Below are positions 17,572 through 26,358 of a DNA stretch of 64,000 nucleotides, piece after piece; positions within the stretch are counted from its first letter, which is position 1; every line of letters starts with the position of its first letter. Under the pieces are notes generated by a model. That model was not told the DNA's origin. It did no database searches and worked only from the letters and a program-made list of their open reading frames with translations. The stretch is from assembly GCA_029256575.1 (NCBI GenBank), contig JAQSXR010000021.1, positions 1 through 64,000 of the forward strand. The letters are read 5' to 3'. A program made the position numbers and the translations under genes. The stretch comes from Clostridiales bacterium (GTDB taxonomy: Bacteria > Bacillota > Clostridia > Lachnospirales > JAQSXR01).

Positions 17572-19140
17572 ATGGAATTAATTAAACGTGATATTACTAT
17601 GATAAAAACTAAGGCAAAGGCAAATATACAATTAACGCTAGATGACGATTTTAATGTACCAGATGTGAAACCAGATATTGATAAACTAATTGCAGAGCGT
17701 GCAGACATTAGAATTTCTAATAGTGAGGCGTTTCAGGATAAGGTTCGCGTTCAAGGAGAATTAAGATTTACTGTTTTATATCTTGCAAGTGGAGACTCAA
17801 AACCAGTACATAGTATGTCAGGAACGATTCCTTTTGATGAACTAATTAACTTGGATGGGGTTAAAGGCGAGGACATTATTAGAGTAAGTAGTGAGGTAGA
17901 GGATTTAAATATTAATATTATTAATTCAAGAAAATTAAGTGTAAGGTCTGTTATTGGATTTAATTTCGTTGCAGAAGAAGAAAGTGTGAGTAATGTACTT
18001 ACAGAGGTTGCTGGAGAAGAAGATGTTATGTCTATTTTTGAAAATGTACTTATTTCTCAAATGCAAGTTAATAAAAAAGACATACATAGAATTAAAACAG
18101 AAATTGCATTACCAAATAACAAACCAAATATTATTCAAATATTATGGGATACTGTTGATTTGCGTAATATGGAAGCAAGAATTGTAGACGAAAGGGTCCA
18201 AATTAGGGGAGAACTTGCTTTATTTATCCTATATTTGGGAGACATCGAAGACAATGCAGTAGAAGCGGTTGAGTTTGAGGTTCCTATCAATGCAATGATA
18301 GATTGTGTTGGATGCAGAGAAGAAATGATACCGAAAGTAAATGTTACCGTTCAAGAAAAGAGTATTGAAGTTATACCAGATAGTGATGGAGAAGATAGAC
18401 TTTTAGATGTTGAAGTAGTGTTAGAACTTGATATGAAAGCCTATGACCAAGAAGAGGTTGAAATAGTTAAAGATGTATATAGTCCTTCTATGGATCTTCA
18501 ATTAGCCAAAAAAGATGTAGTTTTTGAAAACATATTAATAAAAAATAATACACAGACAAAAATAAATTCAAAAGTAAATATTCGAAAAGGGGAACCGTTG
18601 ATATTGCAAATTTGTAATTCTACAGCTACACCTCTTATTGATAATATAGAAATTGTAGAAAATGGACTAAATGTTGAAGGTGTCATGATGCTTCAGATTA
18701 TGTATGTTGCTGAAGATGACAAGAAACCATTTGGTGTGATTAAAGAAAGCCTACCATTCAAGCAATTCGTTGAAGCCCGCGGAATGAATGAAGACATTAT
18801 TTATGATATCATTCCAACTATTGCATATATCAGTACAAATTTACTTGATAACTCAGAGGTTGAAGTAAAAGCAGGTATTGAATTAAGTTCATTGGTAATT
18901 AATAAAAATACAGTTAGTGTAATTTCCGACATTGATCAAAGACCATTAGACTTATCTTTACTACAAGAGTTCCCAAGTGTAGTAGCTTATGTTGTTAAAA
19001 AAGGTGATACATTATGGAATATAGCAAAGAGATATTACACAACAGTTGATGCAATAAAGAGATTAAATAACTTAGATAGTGACCTTATAAGACCTGGAGA
19101 TAAATTAATAATTGTAAAAAATGTTGCAGGAGCTATGTAA
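17572..19140 (+). CDS. sipL: SipL-type spore morphogenesis protein (DUF3794 repeats plus LysM)
   Basis: The protein has 522 residues. Its body consists of DUF3794 (SPOCS) beta-rich repeats, with recurring patterns such as VPDVKPDIDKLI near residue 27 and LPNNKPNIIQILWD near 180. The C-terminus (about 474-518) is a LysM domain with VKKGDTLWNIAKRYYT and NNLDSDLIRPGDKLIIV. In Clostridioides difficile, SipL binds SpoIVA through its LysM domain and tethers the coat to the forespore; this architecture matches. A mother-cell sigma-E promoter is expected but I could not identify one. The ribosome site is masked by a hairpin. Confidence 0.88.
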   Translation: MELIKRDITMIKTKAKANIQLTLDDDFNVPDVKPDIDKLIAERADIRISNSEAFQDKVRVQGELRFTVLYLASGDSKPVHSMSGTIPFDELINLDGVKGEDIIRVSSEVEDLNINIINSRKLSVRSVIGFNFVAEEESVSNVLTEVAGEEDVMSIFENVLISQMQVNKKDIHRIKTEIALPNNKPNIIQILWDTVDLRNMEARIVDERVQIRGELALFILYLGDIEDNAVEAVEFEVPINAMIDCVGCREEMIPKVNVTVQEKSIEVIPDSDGEDRLLDVEVVLELDMKAYDQEEVEIVKDVYSPSMDLQLAKKDVVFENILIKNNTQTKINSKVNIRKGEPLILQICNSTATPLIDNIEIVENGLNVEGVMMLQIMYVAEDDKKPFGVIKESLPFKQFVEARGMNEDIIYDIIPTIAYISTNLLDNSEVEVKAGIELSSLVINKNTVSVISDIDQRPLDLSLLQEFPSVVAYVVKKGDTLWNIAKRYYTTVDAIKRLNNLDSDLIRPGDKLIIVKNVAGAM

Positions 19141-19175
19141 GTATAAATTAAGATCAAGAAATAGCACTAATATAA

Positions 19176-19217
19176 TAGGAGGCGACTGAAAACCTAACGA
19201 TTTTCAGTCGCCTCCTA
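19176..19217 (+). terminator. Perfect 17-bp stem-loop after sipL
   Basis: The arms 19176-19192 and 19201-19217 pair perfectly over 17 bp around an 8-nt loop. The left arm contains AGGAGG and ends in AAAA. No T-run follows on the plus strand, so it is either an atypical terminator or another structured element. Confidence 0.6.
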
Positions 19218-19280
19218 CAAGTTTGGGTATATGTATATATAGGAACATAGATTAGTATCAATATAATAATGAAATGTTTC

Positions 19281-19309
19281 TTGAATTATATATGTGTATA
19301 CAGTATAAT
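19281..19309 (+). promoter_or_regulatory. ispE promoter
   Basis: TTGAAT (19281-19286) and TATAAT (19304-19309) are 17 bp apart, about 30 bp upstream of the ispE start. Confidence 0.7.
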
Positions 19310-19338
19310 ATAAACATACAAAATACAAGGGTGAAGAT

Positions 19339-20205
19339 ATGAAACAAATACAATTGAGAGCACGTGCTAAGATTAATCTTGCATTAGATGTAGTCAGAAA
19401 AAGAGAAGATGGTTATCATGACTTAGAAATGATAATGCAGACAATTGATTTATATGACAAAATTTCTATTAAAAAAATTGTGTCTAATAAAATAATTATC
19501 AGGACTAATGTCAAAGGTTTGCCTGTTAATGAGAGTAATATTGTGTATAAAGCGGCAAAGTTACTTATTGATAAATTTTCAATTTCAAATGGTGTTTATA
19601 TTTATATTGAGAAACATATACCGATTGGATCAGGGATGGCTGGTGGAAGTACAGATGCAGCAGCAACCTTAAAAGGCATGAATACTCTTTTTGATTTAAA
19701 TTTATCAGTAGAAGAATTAATGAATTTAGGACTTGCATTGGGTGCGGATGTTCCATATTGTATACTTGGAGGGACAGCTTTAGCCAAAGGTATTGGCGAG
19801 CAATTAACTCAATTAGAAGATATGAAAAATTGCTTTGTCTTGATTGCAAAACCTTGGATAAGTGTATCGACTAAATTAGTATTTACAAATTTAAATATAA
19901 ATGATATAAAAGTACACCCAGATGTTGAGGGGATGGTTGAAGCAATTAGTCAAAAAGACTATCCTGGTGTAATTAGTCGACTTGGAAATGTACTTGAACT
20001 TGTTACGATTGCGAAATATCCGATAATTGGAGATATAAAGCACAAGCTTAATTGTTTGGGTGCGGATGGAGTATTAATGAGTGGAAGTGGGTCCACAGTG
20101 TTTGGCTTGTTTACAGATAAAGCAGTAGCGCATAAGGCTTATACTGCAATGAGAAATGATAACAAGGCAAAGACAGTATATCTAACCAAGCTATATAATA
20201 ATTAA
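19339..20205 (+). CDS. ispE: 4-diphosphocytidyl-2-C-methyl-D-erythritol kinase
   Basis: This GHMP-superfamily kinase phosphorylates CDP-methylerythritol in the non-mevalonate (MEP) isoprenoid pathway. At 288 residues it is full length. The N-terminal motif ARAKINLALDVVRKREDGYH lies at residues 8-27, the glycine-rich ATP loop IPIGSGMAGGSTDAAA near 94, and the third GHMP motif LMSGSGSTVFGLF near 251. The gene has its own promoter and is followed after 52 bp by a GntR regulator, which may be cotranscribed. The pathway product ultimately feeds undecaprenyl phosphate, used by TagO in this window. Confidence 0.96.
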   Translation: MKQIQLRARAKINLALDVVRKREDGYHDLEMIMQTIDLYDKISIKKIVSNKIIIRTNVKGLPVNESNIVYKAAKLLIDKFSISNGVYIYIEKHIPIGSGMAGGSTDAAATLKGMNTLFDLNLSVEELMNLGLALGADVPYCILGGTALAKGIGEQLTQLEDMKNCFVLIAKPWISVSTKLVFTNLNINDIKVHPDVEGMVEAISQKDYPGVISRLGNVLELVTIAKYPIIGDIKHKLNCLGADGVLMSGSGSTVFGLFTDKAVAHKAYTAMRNDNKAKTVYLTKLYNN

Positions 20206-20257
20206 GAAAGTAATTAGTGAAAAGATAATAATAAGAGGGATAAAGGGAGGGCTTACT

Positions 20258-20938
20258 ATGCAAGATAACTTGAAAGTAAATTTAAATGATTACTTACCAC
20301 TACGGGACGTGGTGTTTAACACTTTAAGGCAGGCAATTCTAAAAGGTGAATTAGCACCTGGCGAGAGATTGATGGAAAAGCAACTTGCTGATAGAATGGG
20401 TGTAAGTAGAACCCCAATAAGAGAAGCGATTCGTAAACTGGAGCTAGAAGGGTTAGTTGTTATGATTGCCAGAAAAGGCGCAGAAGTAGCTCGTATTACG
20501 GAAAAGGATTTAAAGGATGTATTAGAAGTTAGATGTGCATTAGAAGAGCTAGCTGTTAAAATAGCATGCGATAAGATGTCTGATAAAAACGTTGCTAGAC
20601 TTCGTAAAACGATAGAAGATTTTAAAGAAGCAGTGATTAAGAAAAATGTTGGTAAGATTATTGATAAAGATGTTGAATTTCATGACATAATCTTTGAATC
20701 AACTGAGAATGATAAATTAATACAGATAGTAAATAATTTAAGGGAGCAATTTTATCGATATAGAGTGGAACATATAAGAAAGTCAACGGATCATTCAGAG
20801 TTATTGGCGGAGCATTTAGAAATTGTAAAGGCGATATCTGAAAAGAATGTTAAAGTTGCCATGGAGGCTGCAAGAGCACACATAATTAACCAAGAAACTA
20901 CAGTGATTGGTTTTATTAATAAAAATAAAATTGAATAA
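20258..20938 (+). CDS. GntR family transcriptional regulator, FadR/FCD subfamily
   Basis: This is a DNA-binding regulator of 226 residues. Residues 17-80 form the winged helix, with ILKGELAPGERLMEKQLADR and MGVSRTPIREAIRKLELEGL. Residues 90-220 form the helical FCD ligand domain, with metal-site-like residues in DVEFHDIIFE near 146 and a late His in EHLEIV and ARAHII. GntR/FCD proteins usually respond to carboxylic acids. No catabolic operon is adjacent, so the effector and targets are unknown. It lies between ispE and the ger operon and ends in a terminator. Confidence 0.9.
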   Translation: MQDNLKVNLNDYLPLRDVVFNTLRQAILKGELAPGERLMEKQLADRMGVSRTPIREAIRKLELEGLVVMIARKGAEVARITEKDLKDVLEVRCALEELAVKIACDKMSDKNVARLRKTIEDFKEAVIKKNVGKIIDKDVEFHDIIFESTENDKLIQIVNNLREQFYRYRVEHIRKSTDHSELLAEHLEIVKAISEKNVKVAMEAARAHIINQETTVIGFINKNKIE

Positions 20939-20962
20939 TTATGTAATTTTTTAACCATACTA
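20933..20962 (+). promoter_or_regulatory. Candidate sigma-G promoter for the ger operon
   Basis: GAATA (20933-20937), an 18-bp spacer, then CATACTA (20956-20962) fits the published Bacillus sigma-G pattern (GHATR at -35, CATxHTA at -10). Forespore expression is what gerA-type operons need. However, the gntR terminator hairpin lies between it and gerAA, so either the promoter or the terminator must be inefficient. Confidence 0.4.
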
Positions 20963-20974
20963 ATTGCAGAATAT

Positions 20975-21005
20975 AAGAATAGGCTTAGGCTTATTCTTTT
21001 TTTAT
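20975..21005 (+). terminator. Terminator after the GntR regulator
   Basis: AAGAATAGGC (20975-20984) pairs with GCTTATTCTT (20989-20998) with one wobble and a 4-nt loop, followed by a run of seven T. Confidence 0.8.
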
Positions 21006-21018
21006 TGAGGTGACTTGA

Positions 21019-22536
21019 ATGGTTGAAAAACGTATGTTGTCAAAGGACTTAGATACTAATATTGCGATAATACAAGAAATATTTGTTGACTGTCAAGATT
21101 TAGTATGCAAAAAATTCCCAATTGGAAAAGATTTGTCAATACAAGTATATGCTCTATATTTTGATGTAATGGTAGATAGAGATGCAATAGAGAATACGAT
21201 AATTAAGAATTTTATATCGGAAGGTAGAATTATCTATGAAGGAGTAGATGCAAAATCAGATTCTGAGAAATATAATTATGTTAATAGTGGAGCAATTGCA
21301 ACGATTGATAAAAAGGAAGTAGAAAGTATTGATGAAATAATTTCCGCAGTAACATCTGGGGATACCGCGATACTAGTAGAAGGGGAAGCAAAATGCATTA
21401 TTGTTGCAACTAAGAAATTCCCTACTAGGGGTATTAGTGAACCAGACAATGAAGTTGTTGTTCGTGGATCAAAAGATGGGTTTACCGAAATTTATAGAAT
21501 GAACACAGTACTTATCAGAAGGAGGATAAGAGATCCAAGGCTAAAATTGAAGCAATTTGAAGTTGGGGTACGTTCAAAAACGACAGTTGGAATTATGTAT
21601 ATGAAAGATTTAGCGAGAGATAGTGTGGTCAGTGAAGTTGAGAAAAACATTAAATCATTTGAGATAGACGCCATCTTAGATAGCGGAATGCTTGAACAAT
21701 TAATAGAAGATAAAGGATATTCTCCATTTCCTCAAGTGCAAGCTACACAACGGCCAGATAAAACCGCTAGTGCATTGTTAGAAGGAAGGGTAGCACTTAT
21801 CGTAGATAACTCTCCATTTGCATTAATCGTACCTGCCACTCTAAATTGTTTTTTACAAGCTTCGGATGATTATTACTCTCGATGGGGAATAATGGCACTA
21901 ACAAGAATAATTCGATATATAGCAGCAGTAATTGCTGTATTACTTCCGGGCATATATGTTGCAGTTACGACATTTCATACAGCAATACTTCCAACTACAT
22001 TAGCACTATCATTTGCAACGGCGAGGGAAGGTGTACCATTCCCAGCAGCGTTAGAAGTCTTAATTATGGAAGTTGCATTTGAGCTATTAAGAGAAGCTGG
22101 AATAAGGCTCCCAGGGTCAATTGGAAGCACAATTGGTATCGTTGGTGGGCTTATCGTCGGTCAGGCTGCAGTAACAGCAAATTTAGTCAGCCCAATTATA
22201 GTTATTATAGTTGCATTAACCGCAATCTGCAGTTTTGCTATTCCAAATGAAGAATTAACAGCAGCAATAAGAATTACGAAATTTTTCATTTTAATTTTAT
22301 CAGCCTTCTTAGGGTTCTACGGATTCTGGTTAGGAGTTATAGCAGTACTAATTCATTTGTCTACATTAACAAGTTACGGTTTCCCATACCTTATGCCTTT
22401 TATAGCAGGCAGTATTGATAATTATAATGATTTAGAAGATAGTTTATTTAGGATGCCATTTCGTAAGATGAAAAAAAGACCAATATTTACAAAAGAAAAT
22501 GCTAGAGTAAGATTTAGAGATAAGAAAAAAGGGTGA
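21019..22536 (+). CDS. gerAA: Spore germination protein, GerA family A subunit
   Basis: This is the A subunit of a nutrient germinant receptor in the spore inner membrane. At 505 residues it is full length. The N-terminal soluble domain (1-240) carries RRRIRDPRLK and the following GVRSKTTVGIMYMKDLA. Membrane segments occupy about 290-450, including LLPGIYVAVTTFH and LPGSIGSTIGIVGGLIVGQA. A basic tail follows. It is the first gene of a three-gene operon; gerAB begins 4 bp after its stop. The ATG is preceded by GAGGTGA. The germinant cannot be told from the sequence. Confidence 0.94.
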   Translation: MVEKRMLSKDLDTNIAIIQEIFVDCQDLVCKKFPIGKDLSIQVYALYFDVMVDRDAIENTIIKNFISEGRIIYEGVDAKSDSEKYNYVNSGAIATIDKKEVESIDEIISAVTSGDTAILVEGEAKCIIVATKKFPTRGISEPDNEVVVRGSKDGFTEIYRMNTVLIRRRIRDPRLKLKQFEVGVRSKTTVGIMYMKDLARDSVVSEVEKNIKSFEIDAILDSGMLEQLIEDKGYSPFPQVQATQRPDKTASALLEGRVALIVDNSPFALIVPATLNCFLQASDDYYSRWGIMALTRIIRYIAAVIAVLLPGIYVAVTTFHTAILPTTLALSFATAREGVPFPAALEVLIMEVAFELLREAGIRLPGSIGSTIGIVGGLIVGQAAVTANLVSPIIVIIVALTAICSFAIPNEELTAAIRITKFFILILSAFLGFYGFWLGVIAVLIHLSTLTSYGFPYLMPFIAGSIDNYNDLEDSLFRMPFRKMKKRPIFTKENARVRFRDKKKG

Positions 22537-22540
22537 TAAA

Positions 22541-23638
22541 TTGTTCTCGATAAATAATAAAATATCCAGTAGACAAATTAAAATGATATCAATTATAGAA
22601 GTATTTAGTACAGCTAGCTTACTATTACCCAAATTGGTTATAGAGACAACCGGTACATTAGGTTGGGCGCCTATCGTAATAGGTAGTATAGGAATACTAT
22701 TATATGGCTTACTAATACAAAAAGTAACATCGAAAATTGAAAGTGGGTTTGTTGCTTTTGCGAGATCTCTACTCGGAAAATTTTTAGGTACGATTGTTGC
22801 CTTGGTTTTTATAATAAAATTAATATTTGCAGTTGTTTTTGTACTTTCGCTATTTACAAAAATCATTAATATTTCTTTGCTACCATTAACTCCTTCATGG
22901 GTTATCATTTTTTGCATGTTAGTCGTTAGTTCTTGGTGTGCATGCAAAGGGCTTGAAGTCAGAGCTAGAATAACAGAAATATTATTTTGGATTATTATCA
23001 TTCCAATTGTTTTAATTTTATTACTCGCAATACCAGAATTAAAACTAGATGAGATAGTAGGAAAATCAGATGCAGGGGTAATCGATGTTATAAAAGGAAG
23101 TTATTTTACTTTTATGATTTGTTCAGCAATCGAATTGTTTTTATTTACTGCGCCATACGCAGAGAAAAAAAAGGACAATCGAAAATCAATTGTACGTATC
23201 GTTATAACAATCGCAGTACTAAACATTGCGCTATATCTAACAACGGTTGGATTATTTGGAGTTAACGGAACCCTAAGACTTGAAATCCCAACATTAAATA
23301 TAATGCAGAATGTTAAGCTGCCAGGATCATTAATAGAAAGAATGGATGCGCTAATGATTTCATTTTGGATATTAAGTATATTTTCTGTCACGAATGCGTA
23401 TATATTCCACTTAGCGACTATAACAAAGGAAATGTTCAAGAATGGGAAACAAGAACTAATTTGCGGTTTATATGGAATTATTATTTTTGGAATTACGTTC
23501 TTTATAAAGGATTATGAAAGTATGAATAAATTATTTCCTCTATATATGAGTTACTTTGGAATGCCAATAACAGTGGTAATTATGATTATTATTGGTATTA
23601 CGTTACTAATAAAGGGGGATAAAGTATGCGACAAATAA
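22541..23638 (+). CDS. gerAB: Spore germination protein, GerB family permease subunit
   Basis: This is the B subunit of the germinant receptor, an amino-acid-permease-like membrane protein of 365 residues with about ten hydrophobic segments. The start is TTG at 22541. Its ribosome site GGGTGA overlaps the gerAA stop codon, which suggests translational coupling. The N-terminus NNKISSRQIKMISIIEVFST followed by LLLPKLV is typical of the endospore germination permease family. Its 3-prime end overlaps the start of gerAC by 13 bp. In known receptors this subunit binds the germinant. Confidence 0.92.
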   Translation: MFSINNKISSRQIKMISIIEVFSTASLLLPKLVIETTGTLGWAPIVIGSIGILLYGLLIQKVTSKIESGFVAFARSLLGKFLGTIVALVFIIKLIFAVVFVLSLFTKIINISLLPLTPSWVIIFCMLVVSSWCACKGLEVRARITEILFWIIIIPIVLILLLAIPELKLDEIVGKSDAGVIDVIKGSYFTFMICSAIELFLFTAPYAEKKKDNRKSIVRIVITIAVLNIALYLTTVGLFGVNGTLRLEIPTLNIMQNVKLPGSLIERMDALMISFWILSIFSVTNAYIFHLATITKEMFKNGKQELICGLYGIIIFGITFFIKDYESMNKLFPLYMSYFGMPITVVIMIIIGITLLIKGDKVCDK

Positions 23639-24246
23639 AATTATTCATTGTAATTGTAATCGCATTATTGCTATCGGGGTGTTGGGACAAAATTGAAATG
23701 GAAAACAAAGCTCTTGTTCTAGCATTGGGGATTGATTTTGACGGAGATTATTATAATTTTACGTATGCAGTTGGAAATAATTCTAAACCAGAAGAATCCG
23801 AAGATACACCAACCCCTTCTGAGGGTAGTGATTTAATTAAAATAAAAGCAATGGCATTGGAAAATGCAAATGCAAGGTATATGAAAGAAACACCGAGACA
23901 ACCCAATTTTGAACATTTAAAAATTATAGTAATTGGAGAGGCATTATATAATAATCAGGAAAAATTAGAGGAAATACTATTAGAAATCGAACAAAATTAC
24001 GAAATTGCACGAACTGTCTTTGTCTTTACAACGGATGGAGACGCCAATCCAATTATGGGTTTAGAAAAGAACATTGACGGCCCAATTGGATTGTATATTA
24101 GAAAAATAATAGAGAATAATGCAAAAGTAATTAGTATTAAAACAGTAAAGTTAGATGTATTATTAAGTTCCATCGGAGAAGAAGGAACAAGTTCAGTAGA
24201 ATTACCTAAGATTTTATTTGCGGATGACAAACCAATATTGCAATAA
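23626..24246 (+). pseudogene. gerAC: GerC-type germination lipoprotein, truncated to its N-terminal half
   Basis: The N-terminus is a good Ger(x)C lipoprotein: the signal peptide ends in LLLSGC with Cys19, followed by WDKIEMENKALVLALGID. The frame stops after 206 codons, in PKILFADDKPILQ, where family members normally continue (about 370-400 residues in all) into the C-terminal domain. The stop codon lies three bases before a 177-bp fold-back element, and after that the convergent spoIIR gene begins, so the missing half is not present downstream. I read this as a deletion or insertion remnant. A functional short protein cannot be excluded. Confidence 0.75.
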
Positions 24247-24248
24247 AT

Positions 24249-24425
24249 AAATAGCGATCCATATATATATTGATTTTGATGCCTTGTCTTCAAGTGTTTC
24301 ATAATTACAAGTTTTAGGCTTATGAAAAAGCTGACTTTGATCACTTTTTCATAGGATCTTGTAAGAAATAAAATCACCACTTTTGATGGGCATTGCATTA
24401 TCAATATATATATGGGTCGCTATTT
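24249..24425. repeat. 177-bp fold-back element with terminal inverted repeats (MITE-like)
   Basis: The ends AAATAGCGATCCATATATAT (24249 onward) and its near-perfect inverse ending at 24425 form inverted repeats of about 26 bp. Pairing continues inward: TTACAAG (24305-24311) with CTTGTAA (24358-24364), and TATGAAAAAG (24321-24330) with CTTTTTCATA (24344-24353). The whole segment can fold as one long imperfect hairpin. It codes for nothing convincing and lies between the cut end of gerAC and spoIIR. No clear target-site duplication is visible. It may also stop transcription in both directions. Confidence 0.65.
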
Positions 24426-24446
24426 GTTACTCTTGAAACGTGTAAA

Positions 24447-25070
24447 TTACTTAAAAATATTAAATAGTTCGAGAAACTTAAATTTAATTTTAATTTTTGA
24501 GGTTCCGGAGAGCAATGCGTTATATTCGTCTACAGTCAGGATCGTTTCAAGCTTTTGTTTTGATTCATCCGGTACAATATTTAAAGTCGCATCGATAAAA
24601 CAAAGAGATGGAAAGAGTACACACCACCAGTTCTTCCCCTCTGATTTGCCGATTTGAATACGAAGTGCTTCGTATTTACCAGCAGGGAAAATCATATCTC
24701 CATACATTTTTGTTGGAAAATAAGTTTCTTCAAGGGATACACTGACACTATAAGAATAACCATTTTCATTGATTACTTCTTTTGCTAGATTTTCTATGTA
24801 TTGCATGTTATCAATAAGTATAAGTCTACTTTCTTCAATGTTTGAAGAATCTCTTAATAGGAATTGCATATTTTGTACTACTTTGTCTTTCACTTTTAAC
24901 TTAAGTGCCTGATCAGATTCGCTATCGCTATTTGCTAAGCAATGAAAGCGTATTATTTTTTTTGCTATACCCTCTTGAATATCATTAGCGGACACACTAT
25001 TTTTATTAGCTAATATAGAAATCAAAAGAGAAACTAACACAATTATTGCGATTACTTTATTTTTTTTCAT
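24447..25070 (-). CDS. spoIIR: Stage II sporulation protein R
   Basis: This secreted signalling protein is made in the forespore and triggers SpoIIGA to process pro-sigma-E in the mother cell. It has 207 residues with a signal peptide or anchor at 7-28. Family blocks are RFHCLANSDSESDQALKLKV near residue 42, LEETYFPTKMYGDMIFPAGKY near 113, and the Trp/Cys segment GKNWWCVLFPSLCF near 145. It is a single gene, convergent with the ger operon. A forespore promoter is expected; I could not assign one with confidence in 25071-25284. Confidence 0.94.
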   Translation of the reverse strand: MKKNKVIAIIVLVSLLISILANKNSVSANDIQEGIAKKIIRFHCLANSDSESDQALKLKVKDKVVQNMQFLLRDSSNIEESRLILIDNMQYIENLAKEVINENGYSYSVSVSLEETYFPTKMYGDMIFPAGKYEALRIQIGKSEGKNWWCVLFPSLCFIDATLNIVPDESKQKLETILTVDEYNALLSGTSKIKIKFKFLELFNIFK

Positions 25071-25284
25071 ATTCTCACTCCTTATAAATAATTATTAACA
25101 GAATTTTATAAGATATACATATAGTGAGAAAACTTATTCGAAATTATGTACATAAAACAATACAAGAACAATTGAAGCGTTAAAAAGCTTGAATATTTTG
25201 CATATAAATAGTAAAATGAGTAGGAATAAGCAACATGCATAAAGAATACAATAAAGTAAATGTAACGTAGGAAAGAGGACAAAT

Positions 25285-26346
25285 ATGAATAAAAAAACGA
25301 TTGTAGTTTTGTTTGGCGGACAATCATCCGAACACGATGTTTCTTGTGTGTCAGCGACAACTGTTATAAATAATATAGATATAAATAAATACAATGTTGT
25401 TAAAGTTGGAATTACCAAAGAAGGTAAATGGTTACTTCATGAGGGAACAACAGAACAAATGAAAAATGGCGAGTGGAAGAATTCTTCCATAGAAGCAATA
25501 ATATCTCCAAATGCAGTAAATAAAGAAGTAATTTTGAATGAAAGTGGAATATTCACTACAATGAAGATTGATATGGTTTACCCAGTGCTTCATGGTTTGT
25601 ATGGTGAAGACGGGACAGTTCAAGGGCTTCTTGAATTGGCTAAGATTCCATATGTAGGATGTGGTGTACTTTCATCAAGTGTTTCTATGGATAAACTATA
25701 TACAAAAATAATCGTTGATACATTAAATATAAGACAAGCAAAATATGTTGGTGTTCGTAAGGATGAATTAGTGCATATTGAACGTGTAATCGAAGAGATT
25801 GAAGCCAAATTACAATACCCAGTATTCGTAAAGCCGGCAAATGCAGGTTCATCTGTAGGTGTAACAAAAGCGCATAATCAAGAGGAACTAGTGAAGGGAT
25901 TAAATGTAGCTGCATTGCATGACAGAAAGATATTAGTAGAAGAAACAATCGTTGGAAGAGAGATCGAGTGCGCGATATTAGGCGGATATAATCCTGAGGC
26001 TTCTGTATTGGGAGAAGTATTAGCAGCAGCAGAATTTTATGATTATGATGCGAAATATAATAATGTGGAGTCAAAGACAGTAATTAATCCAGAAATGGAT
26101 AGTGATGTAATAGAAAAAGTTAGAAGTGCGGCTATTGATATATTTAGAGCAGTAGATGGTTATGGAGAATCAAGGGTAGACTTCTTTGTTGAAAAAGATA
26201 CAAATGAAGTAGTGTTTAATGAAATTAATACTTTGCCAGGTTTCACAGGTATAAGTATGTATCCTATGCTATGGAGTGCATCAGGTGTTGATATTAAAGA
26301 ACTTGTTGATAGACTTATTGATTTAGCATTTGAGAGAAATGCCTAG
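25285..26346 (+). CDS. ddl: D-alanine--D-alanine ligase
   Basis: This ATP-grasp enzyme makes D-Ala-D-Ala for peptidoglycan precursors. It has 353 residues. The N-terminal block VLFGGQSSEHDVS lies near residue 8, HGLYGEDGTVQG near 104, the ATP-grasp residues FVKPANAGSSVGV near 183, and the metal-binding block FNEINTLPGFTG near 312. It starts an operon with murI (12 bp), a YwiB-like gene and galU. The pairing of ddl with murI, which supplies D-Glu, fits a wall-precursor operon. I see no sequence basis for D-lactate or D-serine specificity. Confidence 0.95.
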   Translation: MNKKTIVVLFGGQSSEHDVSCVSATTVINNIDINKYNVVKVGITKEGKWLLHEGTTEQMKNGEWKNSSIEAIISPNAVNKEVILNESGIFTTMKIDMVYPVLHGLYGEDGTVQGLLELAKIPYVGCGVLSSSVSMDKLYTKIIVDTLNIRQAKYVGVRKDELVHIERVIEEIEAKLQYPVFVKPANAGSSVGVTKAHNQEELVKGLNVAALHDRKILVEETIVGREIECAILGGYNPEASVLGEVLAAAEFYDYDAKYNNVESKTVINPEMDSDVIEKVRSAAIDIFRAVDGYGESRVDFFVEKDTNEVVFNEINTLPGFTGISMYPMLWSASGVDIKELVDRLIDLAFERNA

Positions 26347-26358
26347 GGAGGAAATGCT

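Noticed and set aside
24249..24425. Fold-back element considered as an intact insertion sequence
   Set aside because: Only 177 bp, no transposase frame, and no convincing target-site duplication.
24412..24657. 81-codon plus-strand frame inside and opposite spoIIR
   Set aside because: It lies antisense to a well-supported gene and has no ribosome site or recognisable product.
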